From Tubulanus polymorphus (Eukaryota > Nemertea > Palaeonemertea > Tubulaniformes > Tubulanidae): a DNA stretch of 64,000 nt. The stretch covers positions 11,154,275 to 11,218,274 of the forward strand of contig NC_134032.1 of the NCBI RefSeq assembly GCF_964204645.1, in the 5' to 3' direction. Positions 36,101 to 47,700 of the stretch are shown here, piece by piece. Below the pieces are notes generated by a model. It searched no databases and was not told the origin of the DNA. It saw only the letters and a list, made by a program, of their open reading frames with translations. Each line of letters starts with the position of its first letter. The stretch's first letter is position 1. A program made the position numbers and the translations under genes.

Positions 36101-37810
36101 TCTCCCCACACTTCCTCATCCGTGTCAAGGAAACTTACAAAAACTTTTGACAGGCTTTCTTCTAACTGCCCGGTTAAAGAATCCTGTATATACTTTTTCT
36201 CAGCTGCCGATATTCTGGGATGTTGTTCCGGGGTATCGTAAGCGATAAAGAACCAGCAAATACACCGAACACACGATAGTCCACCAAAAGTGTAGAAAAT
36301 CGACGGCCATCCGAGATATTCACAAAATACACCCGAAAGCGCAAGGTTCACAATTGAACCCATATTTCCACCTGAAATGGATTTCTACAACGTTATTTGC
36401 TGTACGTACCTCAGACAGGGTGGCCACTTTTAATTCGCCTTTCTCTGACAATTCCCTGACATGTTAATTGTTTTTCCTGACTTTATCTGCTAGGAAATCT
36501 ATAATCGATTCCTTTTCCCATATTCCCCTGATGTCCAATGGCCACTCCGTTAAGAGTTAATTGTACGATTACATGACAATGCAGTAATACACTACCTGCA
36601 ATGGCTATAACAGTCAGCCTACTTCTCTCAAACGGTGGAGCCCAGGCCGCCATTACGGACGATAATGCCGGAAGTGCAAAGCCCTTGAATCAAAAAGACT
36701 TATTTATGATATCGATGTAATTTTCCGTATTTACTATAGCTAATGCACTTACCTGACAAAATCCGGTAATGAATCGGAGTGTGATAACTAGATAAGGACT
36801 AGCTGTAGAAGCAATGGGAATCAACAATGTGGCTACAGTCGATACTGCAGTTGTTGTCCCGAATGTAACGCGTCCTCCGTACTTAGATACGATCATACCC
36901 GCCGGGAAAGAAGTGACTACATATCCCCAGAATATTGAACTAAGGATCAAACCTTGAGTTTCTTTCGACCAAATGAAACTTCCTTCCTGATCAAATAAGA
37001 AAATATCATGAAGCATGAATGATGTACTGTTTATAACTATCATCAACGCTCGGCTGTGTTTACCAGGTCATCCAAATTCATGTATCATAACAGTGCATCG
37101 ATTCCCAAGTTCGGAGTTTAATGAATACTCGGATGTTTGTTTTCTTAGATGTTTTAAGAGTTTCCTGCTACCCGAGAAATCAGTAAACATAAAAACAAAT
37201 AGTACTTCGAAGGTTTACGCGATTAAGAACAATACGAGCTTTCGCTTTCTATTGTTTGTAATTATCTTCATCATTAATTAAATGATGATGATACCAATAT
37301 AAGTAGCACTCTGTGGCTTCCTGATAAAGCTCCTAATATACTAGTAGCGAGAGCTTGTACTTTTTGATAAGATTCAGCAAACCCCCAAAGTATAAGTGAT
37401 TTGACACCAGTTAACACTGCTCCTCGACTAAGATGCTACCTGATAGTCAGATTGATAACCTGAACTCCTACTTGAAGAACACTGTACGCTGTCATCTCGC
37501 ATTGACCAGTTCCCTTCCGGTGAAGTTAAATCTTCTACTGCGGTATGGTTCACCATGCAAATTATTGCTACACTTATACTCGCTTTTATAGCAACCAGAC
37601 AGAAATATCCGTATGAGATAACAAGCGCCAACGCTAAACGGGATGAGCCAATCCATGTATCTAGATCAATATAATGCCAGCAAATTCTATACAATATGCC
37701 CACCTTTCTTTCGAATAGATATAAAAGATACTTTCTGACTGAGTATCATCTATCTTCAGAAAATTATCAATGACATACTTACTGCCTTTCTTTTCGTCAG
37801 AAATTGTCAT
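33175..37810 (-). CDS. SLC17-type (sialin/VGLUT-like) anion transporter B, 9 coding exons, 523 aa
   Basis: Exons: 37810-37783, 37660-37440, 36986-36753, 36683-36596, 36371-36139, 35357-35205, 34017-33885, 33790-33549, 33414-33175. The pattern is identical to gene A apart from one codon less in exon 2 and a longer last exon; frame is kept to the stop. Words: SKETQGLILSSIFWGY, VSKYGGRVTFG, AAWAPPFERSRL, AYDTPEQHPRIS, DIAPKYAGLLVG and SSEVQPWAKID. The helix-1 basic position is Lys (LVAIKASISV) instead of Arg. Helix 4 reads RFITGFCQGFALPALSS, lacking the acidic pair and His of sialin. The C-terminal tail is the longest of the three (SQINDPTSNQPSNP). Intron 6 (34018-35204) is the longest and holds repeat debris. 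Confidence 0.93.
34255..35040. repeat. Repeat debris in intron 6 of SLC17 gene B
   Basis: 34260-34370 has GGAAACACGGAAACACGGAA and a facing GTTTCTCTGTGTCGTGTGC, an imperfect hairpin. 34480-34690 gives fragments reminiscent of a LINE C-terminal tail (SSPKPFKETLRKLSTKL) in one plus frame, weakly supported. 34860-35040 is unrecognised. No exon signal seen. Confidence 0.4.
36416..36553. mobile_element. Short GGGTGGCCAC-family element in SLC17 gene B
   Basis: Left end CAGGGTGGCCACTTTTAATT and right end CCAATGGCCACTCCG are imperfect inverted repeats about 138 bp apart, with CTCTGACAATTCCCTGAC inside. It sits in the same intron as the longer copy in gene A, but whether it is the same insertion is not clear. 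Confidence 0.65.
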
Positions 37811-38354
37811 TTTTCTATCGAGTCACTGCTGCTAGAAATGAGCTTAATTTCGTTTGCGTATCCTATATGAATTTGTCACATCTGCCGGAGCGAAGCACGG
37901 GATCTATGAATAATTCTGGATAAAGAACTGCAGTCTGGATTTGACGATCGCGGTGACGTCATGGCGGATCTAGAGCGGTAGCACAAGAAGTACACGCTTC
38001 CCTCGCAATAAACCATTTTACAGTTGCTAGCCGCCATTTCGTGCTTTTCGGACAGCAGCTTCCAGGGAAATTTTTCCATCCGCAAATACTAGATCAGCAG
38101 CAAATGACTTTGGCCTAACCGCCGAATCATTATTCACACGAACAACGAACTTATCTATTTAATAGGATTGATATGTACCTGAATATATATTCGAGACCTA
38201 TCTGCACCAGAAAAAGATTTCGTTCATGAAAGCATTACAAAATATAGAACTGCCGAAATGCGAATCAAATTAAAAGGGACTATTTAGCTGAGTGTAATGG
38301 ATTGTGACAGAAACTGGTGGCTTGATTCACTCGATTTATAGTTTCAGACGCATT

Positions 38355-39110
38355 AAGGCTGGCTTATGTCGACAAGCAACGCGACGCCTACCGACGCAAC
38401 TGGGTTTATCACCGATTAGCGGCAACTAGCGGCCTACGAGAGGCCGCCAGTTGCTGTTCAATCGGTTCGACATAAGCCGGCTTGCGACGGCAACCAGACG
38501 CCCACCGACTCGTCGCAAGCCGTATCCGGCTAGTTGCCCATGTTCTACTCCGGCCAACGGTAGGCGGACAGTTGCTTTCGATCGCAACCGACATAAGCTC
38601 TTCTGCGACGCGACGGAACTGAGCGCAGGGGTTCCAGCCGATAAGAGACCGCATACATAGTACAAATTATCACCGCTAGTTTGCGTCATTCGTAATTAGT
38701 CATAAACTTTCAAATTCAAGTAGTTCAAAACGTAAACGAAACCTTCTGCACGGCAGATGACTGGGCCGAAGATCTAGAAACGAAATTGGTAGAATTATGG
38801 TGTGAGCGGCCATCTTTATATAATGTCGCTAGCACATTGTATTCAAAACAGAATCAGAAAGATAAAGATCTTAAAGAAAAAGCTTTTCTAATAGAAATAT
38901 ATTTCCCAATAATTCAAATTTATTCTCAAAATGCTTATCACGTGACCATTTGAGCCGTTGCAGTTGCTAGAAATCGTAACTGACATAAGCAGGGTAGCAA
39001 CTGGGAGGATCTCGTATCCCGCTAGTCGTCCTCAGTTGCTGCGAATCGGAGCGCAGTCGACATAAGCTGGGCTGCGATCGCGGTTGCTCTCAGTTGCGTC
39101 GGTAGGATAT
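38355..39110. mobile_element. Foldback-like repeat cluster with CTTATGTCG and GCAACTG words
   Basis: GC-rich island upstream of SLC17 gene B. CCTACCGACGCAACTG (38388-38403) is repeated inverted as CAGTTGCGTCGGTAGG near 39092-39107. Between them are at least five copies, on both strands, of GACATAAGC next to GCAACTG or TTGCGAC words. It could be one foldback transposon or nested copies of a short palindromic element. No coding capacity found; the open frames there simply follow the repeats. Confidence 0.65.
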
Positions 39111-39339
39111 TGCACCGAAATGAAAATAATATCAATACTTGTTTTTGCTTCATCACTGATGCACGTAATTGCAAAAGCATAATATCTGTAGTATCCCACG
39201 TGATAAATAAACATTACAATTTGAAAGTACAAATAATAATCCCAATGATAATCATTGAATCATAAGATGATCAGATTACCTCGATTTAGTTTCAGCTGCA
39301 TTTAGCAAAGGATATCATCTGCGAAGATCATCGATGTAA

Positions 39340-39660
39340 TAATATTCGTTCATACGAAATATTTTGGCTAGCATTCGCTTCCCATATAATCTGTAAACTC
39401 TCGTCTGTATTGATGACAGGTTTCCGATGTCGCGGACAGGAAATATAACGGGAACTACGAGACTATAATTTTATTCGCTATTAGATGGTTTGGTATCACG
39501 TTTGACCCACGATAATATTTATTTCCGCAGCGAGTGCTTTAAAACCTTTCATAGGATACTCGACGATTTTTACAGCTATAGGCGTTACACATTTTTTGTA
39601 CTCCTTCACTTCTGTTGCTGTAAGAGATATTATGACTGGGTGATTGGTATCATAGGCATC
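39340..39660 (+). pseudogene. SLC18-like MFS pseudogene 5, 3' fragment only
   Basis: About 320 bp closely matching pseudogene 4 at 32180-32510, including the same decay marks (ACGAGACTATAATTTTATTC and TTAGATGGTTTGGTATCACG). Only the region of helices 9-12 remains. Shared lesions show it was copied after pseudogene 4 had already died. It converges on the 3' end of SLC17 gene C. Confidence 0.8.
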
Positions 39661-39811
39661 CCTGCCTGTTTCTATAAACATATATATGTGATTTTCATTT
39701 GATGAATTTTAAAAAAAATATCAGCAGGTATTGCCAAAAACTAATGGATCTACATGTGCTTCTTTAAACAAACAAACTATATGGATATGCAGTAACGTTC
39801 TATTCCTTGTT

Positions 39812-42800
39812 TCAGTTGTAAATCTTCTTTGAATCATTTGTTAGCTTTGAGTTTTCATCCCGCGTTTGGTTATGCGATATATTTTGCAATTCTTTGTCTG
39901 TCGCGCTATCAATCTTTGCCCAAGGCTGGACCTCGCCGCTTCCTATGACCAAATAAACCAGTGCACCAAATACGCCAACACCTGCACATATGCATAAGAA
40001 CAATTGCCATTCTTCTCTCGTTTGCTGCAAGTATAAAATTATTAACCAAATGGGTCATATAGCATCATTTCAAATCATTGTCAAAATGTCTCAACTGTCT
40101 TAAAAATATTAGCTTTATGCGCCTATTTCTACTTACGTGTTCAGTCATAATCCCAGCAATTGCTGGGCCAAGTAAGCCTGAAGCCGATGAAAACGTGGAC
40201 GCCACTCCTACCAACAAACCAGCGTATTTTGGGGCGATATCCACTTGGTTACAGAAGATCACACTGCACGGGCATCCCAGCGCTGCTCTTCCCGCAATAA
40301 GGAGAACTAACGCTAAACTAACGTGAAAACAATCGATGAATCCCAAACTAAAGATGAAAGTCGACGAGGCAATCATTCCTGAAAGGGAAATGTTATCAAC
40401 ATACACATTCTGAAATCATTGCAGACTGAATTAGATTCCAACTGAATCAATTAACTGTAATACGGCAAAACTTACCAACAGAAAAGAATATTTTCCGTGC
40501 CAAAGTGATTTTATCAGGATATTTCTTGATCAGAAAATCGGAGGTAAATCCGCTAAGTATTAGAAATACCCACATCATTACGCTACATATTGACGAGTAG
40601 ATTCCAATCTGCAACAGAGAATTTCATTGCATTGAATGTCTAGCAAAAAGTGCATGTATCTACTTTTAAATGGAACTATAGATTTGTTTCATTATTCATA
40701 TACACGATTAGTCATTGATTACCTAGCACTTTTCGTCATAATATGAATGGTATTGGAAATTCATTTAAAAAGCAGTTCATTGGTGACGGAAAATAAAAGC
40801 CTGAACATTTGTTGTCGAATTTGTTGAAAACCCCAAGCCTAACTCGTTGTTATCAAACTTAGGATTGATTTCTCTCCTGGCTGTAGCATCCCAGAGAAAT
40901 ATGATGGTTACAATACTATAAATCCCAAGTTCATGGTTAGTTTTGTCAAAAAGGGATAGGTAACGCGTATGGTGAAGTTTCTAATCCTTGTACGACTTAC
41001 CGATTCGATGCCAAGCTTTAGCACGTCGTTGATATACGACGGTGTCACCACCAGAAAGGCAAAATTCAACCAGGAAAAACAGAAATATCCAATATTCAAT
41101 GCCCATATTGGACCAGACTTTATGAATCTACTCCACGGGACGTCTTTCGATACCTGTAAATATATGTGTGTGTATAAAGTCTTCGATAACACGATATAAA
41201 AAATATGAAAATAAGGAAATTTGTGGTAAAAATAGTACTAGGATTTTATCTCTAATAATTGCTAGTAGTTGAGTAGTTGCTCGTAGATTTTACCAAGAGT
41301 ATTAGCTTTCGCCCTTCTTGTGTAGTATCTTCATCAGAAAAAAGAGCACAGTCAATATACACACAAAATTACGTTTTACTTCGACTTATTGGACACGGTT
41401 TCTCCCCAAAATTCTCATCATTCGTCTCAAGGAAACTTACAAAAACTTTCAACTGGTTTTTTTCCATCTGCCCGGTTAAAGAATCCTGTATATACTTTTT
41501 CTCAGCTGCCGAAATTCTGGGATGTTGTTCCGGTGTATCGTATGCGATAAAGAACCAGCAGAAACACCAAACACACGATAGTCCACCAAAAGTGTAAAAA
41601 ATCGACGGCCATCCGAGATATTCACAAAATACACCAGAAAGCGCAAGGTCCACTATTGTTCCCATTTTTGCACCTGAAATGAATCTCAATCACGTAATTT
41701 GTTGTACTTACCTCAGACTCACAAAAACAACATGTACACGAAAAAAACGCAATAATAAACTACCTGCAATGGCTATAACAGTCAGCCTACTTCTCTCAAA
41801 CGGTGGGGCCCAGGCCGCCATCAAGGAAGATATTGCTGGAAGCGCAAAGCCCTTGAATCAAAAATACTTATTTGTTATCAATGTAATTAGTCCTGATTTC
41901 CAAAATTTGGAACGGACCTGGATCGGTCTATAAATGTAGAAATCTGGATGGGTCTGGTTAGGTCGGTCGAATTTGGAACGGTCTAAAATGGAACAGCTAA
42001 TTTGGAACGGATATGGAATGGATTTTGATAGTGTGAACGCTTGGTCTGTTCCTGGTCTATAAAACTACGTATTAGTCCATGGTCTGTTCCAAGTTGGAAT
42101 GGGCCAAGTTTAAACCGTTCACAATAGCGTGAATGCGTCTCATAGCTAATGAAAACGCTTACCTGGCAAAGACCGGTGATAAATCGAAGAGTGATGACTA
42201 GATAAGGAATAGCTGTAGAAGCAATGGGAATCAACAATGTGGCTACAGTCGATACTGCAGTTGTTGTCCCGAATGTGACGCGTCCTCCGTACTTTGATAC
42301 GATCATACCCGCAGGGAAAGAAGTGACCAGATAACCCCAGAATATTGAACTAAGGATCAAATCTTGAGTTTCTTTCGACCAAATGAAACTTCCTTCCTGA
42401 TCAAATGAGAAGATATTACAAAGTATTAGCGTATGTGCGTCGAGTTTTATGTTCGGAGTTTGATGAGTGCACGGATTTTGTTAGTAAAAACTGTTTCTCC
42501 TGCCGTCTAAAATATCAGAAAACCTTAAGACATAGTACTTCGGAGGTTAACTTTATTTCAGTAAGAGCTTTCGAAATTACGAGCTTTCGCTTCTAGTGTA
42601 TTATAGCAGCTTCGTAGTTTTCATAAATTCAGTAAACCTTCGAGGTACTATTCGTCTGAACGTTACTGATTGGACACCAGATTAAAACACGGCCCTACCA
42701 CAACCTTGCTACCTGATATTTAGATTTATGACCTAAACTCCATTTTGAAGAAAATTTTACGCTGTCTTCGTCTGGTTTCGACCAATTCCCTTCCGGTAAT

Positions 42801-43068
42801 GCTAACTCTTTTACTGCGGTATGGTTCACCATGCAAACTACTGCTACACTCATACTCGCTCTTATAGCAGCCATACAAAAATATCCGAAAGATATGAAAA
42901 TCGCCAACGCTAAACGGGATGAGCCAATCCATGTATCTAGATGGAAATATATACGAGATTCTGTGTAAATGTCCCCTTATCGAACAGATAAAGTGATACA
43001 TTTTAATCATCGTCTATTTTCGGAAAAATATCAATTGCATACTTACCGCCTTTATTTACATGTGTCAT
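39812..43068 (-). CDS. SLC17-type (sialin/VGLUT-like) anion transporter C, 9 coding exons, 513 aa
   Basis: Exons: 43068-43047, 42936-42713, 42396-42163, 41851-41764, 41673-41441, 41153-41001, 40608-40476, 40378-40137, 40024-39812. Same pattern as genes A and B; exon 1 is two codons shorter (22 bp) and frame is kept to the stop. Words: SKETQDLILSSIFWGY, VSKYGGRVTFG, AYDTPEQHPRIS, DIAPKYAGLLVG and GSGEVQPWAKID. This copy alone keeps the helix-1 arginine (MAAIRASMSV) that is conserved in sialin and VGLUTs. Helix 4 still reads RFITGLCQGFALPAISS. Intron 3 (41852-42162) carries an unclassified repeat with GGTCTGTTCC and TTTGGAACGG words. Of the three it looks most likely to keep anion transport. 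Substrate unknown. Confidence 0.93.
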
Positions 43069-43270
43069 TTTTGTATATTGAGCCTCTGCATCGCGCATTA
43101 TATGACAGATTTCTAACCATTACCGGGTATCGTTTGATTATATCACCTGTACACGCAGTTCATTTATGGATATTCGACGTCTGATTCGTTTTGAACCCGG
43201 TTTTAATCTGCTGTAAATGGCTGCGTGCCCTTTGCAAGCCACATCTGCCCGAACGAAGCACGGGATTTAT

Positions 43271-43290
<20 letters not shown>
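43069..43290. promoter_or_regulatory. Upstream region of SLC17 gene C
   Basis: Holds the block GAACGAAGCACGGGATTTAT (43249-43268) shared with genes A and B, immediately followed by GAATGAATGAATGAATGAAT and the (AT)n tract. Role as promoter or 5' UTR is inferred from position and conservation only. Confidence 0.5.
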
Positions 43291-44095
<805 letters not shown>

Positions 44096-44099
44096 AGTA

Positions 44100-44460
44100 T
44101 AAGGAGGTGTATGTTTGTTTGTTTGGCTTTACCTCGTTTGGATCTTGGTTTCCTGGCAGTAACTTGAAGTGTTGCCCGTAAAAAGATCACACAAGAAAAA
44201 TTCAATACAGCAAAGATACAATACAGCGGCATTGGTATATACTACAATTTTCAGATTCTAAATTTAGTTTCATGGCGTTGATTATTTTCACAGGTTTAGC
44301 AATTCATTGTACACGAGAGTACATTGTACTTGGACGTTTCCCAAAATTTGTCTGGTAATTGACTTTTTCCTTGTGGACATATAATGATGAAATTCGTCAC
44401 CTAAACTACATTTTTCACAAAATCGTTCATGCCTTGCAAGATTGAAACGTTCCTTTTCCA
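44100..44460 (-). mobile_element. LINE 3' remnant
   Basis: Minus-strand fragments RHERFCEKCSLGDEFHHY and, after a frameshift, LPDKFWETSKYNVLSCTMN resemble the cysteine-containing C-terminal tail of many invertebrate LINE reverse transcriptases (usual form C..C....GDE.HF...C). The 3' end runs into AAACAAACAAAC, a typical LINE tail. Short and broken. Confidence 0.6.
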
Positions 44461-44754
44461 TAGGAAGCGTGATTGTGTGATTGATATATTACGAGTAAAT
44501 GCGCTACTTTGGAGCCACCCTCTGTTTACTCACGACCGTGAGCTACTTCAGAAACATGGGATTCGAAACCGCCGGTTTCCACACAACCACAAGCCAATGC
44601 TAATATGGCGGCCTCCATGAAATAACTTGAAACTCACCACCGAAGTTAAACTTTTCAGTCTTCTGCCTAAGTTTCGAGGGAGAAGTTTCCAAAACACAGT
44701 CATCTCTAACAAACTGTTTCCCCTCGAGTGGTTTGAACACTGGATAGTGAAATA

Positions 44755-47700
44755 ATGGACGGGGACGATGGGAAAAATGCCTTGAATCCCGTCGATTCAA
44801 CTCCAACCTGTACCGAGGCTGCTGCAGGTTCGCCTACAGCTGGGACTAGCTACTCTACCCAGAAAACTACAACGGAAAAAAATAAAACTGACTCTACAAG
44901 TAAAAAAAGTAGAGCAAAAGCTGCTATTTTATCGGTACGTTGGTTCAAAAAACTTATTCTAGTGTCCTAAACCAATAACTAAGCTTTAGCCACCAACCAG
45001 GAAAGTATAAAAATAAACCTTTTTTCTCTCATTTTAGGAATTAAATTCAACAATGAAATTAAAAGCACAAAAAATCACATTACATTCGCGTAAAGACGAC
45101 TCCATTCCCCCGTCTCCTAGCAAGAACGATCGAACCGCCGGTGAGATCATTATCAAACCGTCGCCTTCACCTCCGGCGTCGAGGATACCACGAGCTTCGG
45201 CTCCGCGTCAGCGACGGAGGGATGTTAGAACACACGGAGGCGTTCCGGTTCCGAATCCGGCTTATACCTGGAACAGAGGCGGTCGAGTGAAAGAACTCAG
45301 AATCAGGTTCGTTTGGGTCTGTTTGGCCCCAGCCTTTAACCATCCCCCCTTAAAGACACTCAGATAATTTAGATGTAGTACTGATAAAATATCAGGGTCG
45401 AAGTTCTGAACACATGAATAGTGGGGATGATCAAAAGTTGGGCTTTCACATTTTGTGCTGTTAAAATGTCAGATGTCTGGTTTAGTACTTCCATTTAAAA
45501 TGGGGTACCCACACCGCTACTGTGGCAATTGAGGATTCCACGAGACAATTCCCAAGGTTTGCTAGTAGATAGTTGGTCTTCTGCTTCGATTTCTTCTACA
45601 TTTCAATTTAAACTAAATGAATTTTTCTCTTAAATGAAACAAAATCATTCATGAAAACTGTACCGATATCTGAGTAGAAAAATGAATGAATAATATATTC
45701 GGTGGGCACTGTGATAATGTATGGATTTGGGAGTCCAAAAATTCAGTTCAAGGATCATTAAAAATGAACTAATTTCGATAATGAACGACCTACAACTCAT
45801 CACACCCTCTGGTGTGATAGCTGGTGTTGCAGGTAACCCATTGAAAATGTCTCTGGGGAAGTTCTGCTACATTGAAGTGTGTATGAACTAAAATATGAAG
45901 ACCAGCTTAAAGATTTGAGACTTCCAAAAGACCTCAAAAACATAAATAAGTTTGATTTATCATTTATTTGTAGATGTCTGGCACGGAAGTTTCTACGAAT
46001 TTGGACGCGGAACACTTTCGGACGCGTTTTACCGTCCGTCGCTCGCGAGCATCATAACCGATTTCTCCTGCAGGGGGCGTTTCTCGACTGGTACGACCTC
46101 TGGTGGGAACAGCGAGTCGAATGGAGACTCGTTATTCGAGCCGAGTGCCACGACAGGTAAAGAAAAAATGAATTTCAGAAATAAGGACACGATTATTTTA
46201 TTTATTCTAGACCCCTGAGCCACGACGTAATGATCGCTGAATTTATTTATTTGGTAAAAAAATTGTTTCAGATATCGAATTTGGTTACTCGTTTGGAAAG
46301 CGTGGAGGGAATTCCTCGCGTGTCAGAAAGCGAAGAAATCCAGGTTAGCTGTAGCTGACGATTTCTGTAAGTCGAACGATTTCGAAAGATTTTAAAGCTC
46401 TCCATTTGAGAATTTCCACTACGAAATTCTAAAAATTTTGCCCTTATTTGTTGCATTTAGATAATAAACTGGCGGTGAAGAAAGCGTTGAACGGGTGGAA
46501 GGAATATCAAGATATTCGAAACGCGAAGGAATCGTTGAAAATCCGAGCGCAAGAATTCGCCGATAGAAATTTACTAAGGTGAAATTTTTCAGCAGTACTT
46601 TAGATTTATTTTAACTTTGTGTGGTTTAGATTCGAGGCACACTTGAAAATAACCGGTGGGTTATGCGTTGTTCTATGAATGTTTAATAAGTTTTTCAAGA
46701 TTTCGTGAAAAATTTGTCTGATCTTATTTCCCGGTTTCAATTACCGGTAGGTTGGTTATCGCATCAAACCTTAGCCTTGCTGGGTTTAAAGCTAAGGTTC
46801 TTGCTAGCAAAGTGCTTAACTTTGAAAAGATTTAGTAACGGGCCTTCAAAAGGGCTAACTTTTTACAAAAAAATATTCCATAAGTGCTTACTTTTGACTT
46901 AAAGTATCCCAAATTATGTTTTTGGATGGTGTTAGGTTGACGCTGGCGGTCTTCAATGATAAGGCAAAGAAAAGTGTCACTTTTTGCCTTACAAAAATGC
47001 TTAAAAAGTTAATCCTTTTACCGCTTAAAAGCGCTTAAAATTTCTCACTTATGCCCCGGCTCAACCACTTTGAACTTTACCTTGAGTGAAATTCATTGAG
47101 GTTTTCCCTATTTTCTGAACAGATGTTATTGGGAAGATTGGAAATTGAAGTTTTCTGACCTTCATCGCGACAAGCAGACGGAAGCTACAGCAGTTGAATT
47201 GTGGGCTCATCGCACAACTAGTAAGGTAGGTGTTAAAGTTCATGAACTGGGTACAGGTGCGGATAACATCGAAATTACTGACTTCCGACATTTTGATTTA
47301 GATTTAGAGACACCTGACGATGGTTTTTACAAAGAGTCTGAATCATTGTGTGAGGCTATTGTACTACTCGCTTAAAAATGCATGTTTTTACTGTTGCTCT
47401 GTGGCTAGGCTTGGCAGAAATGGAAGTCGGCGTACATGGAACGGATGAAAAGTCATCTGGCCGAAGCCGTTGCTTTAGAGCATTACGAAGTTACGATTGT
47501 TGGTAAATGCTTCGCTTCTTGGCAGACGTATCGAATTCACAGACGCGTCAAAGACAAAAATAAAAGTAAGGGTTCTGCTTAAAATAGTTACTCGGCGGGT
47601 TCTTCACAAAATCTAACCTCTAAGGCAAGGAGTGCTCTTCTCAAAATAATCTAACCTCTAAGGCAAGGAGGGAGGGTTCTTCTCAAAATCTGACCTCTAA

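Noticed and set aside
38409-38660. Overlapping frames in the GC-rich island at 38.4-38.7 kb
   Set aside because: They follow the palindromic repeat words on both strands and resemble no protein.
46705-47375. Plus-strand frames extending past SFI1 exon 47123-47225
   Set aside because: The donor AAG|GTAGGT and phase of the next exon (AWQKWKSAY) show that the extension is intron read-through.
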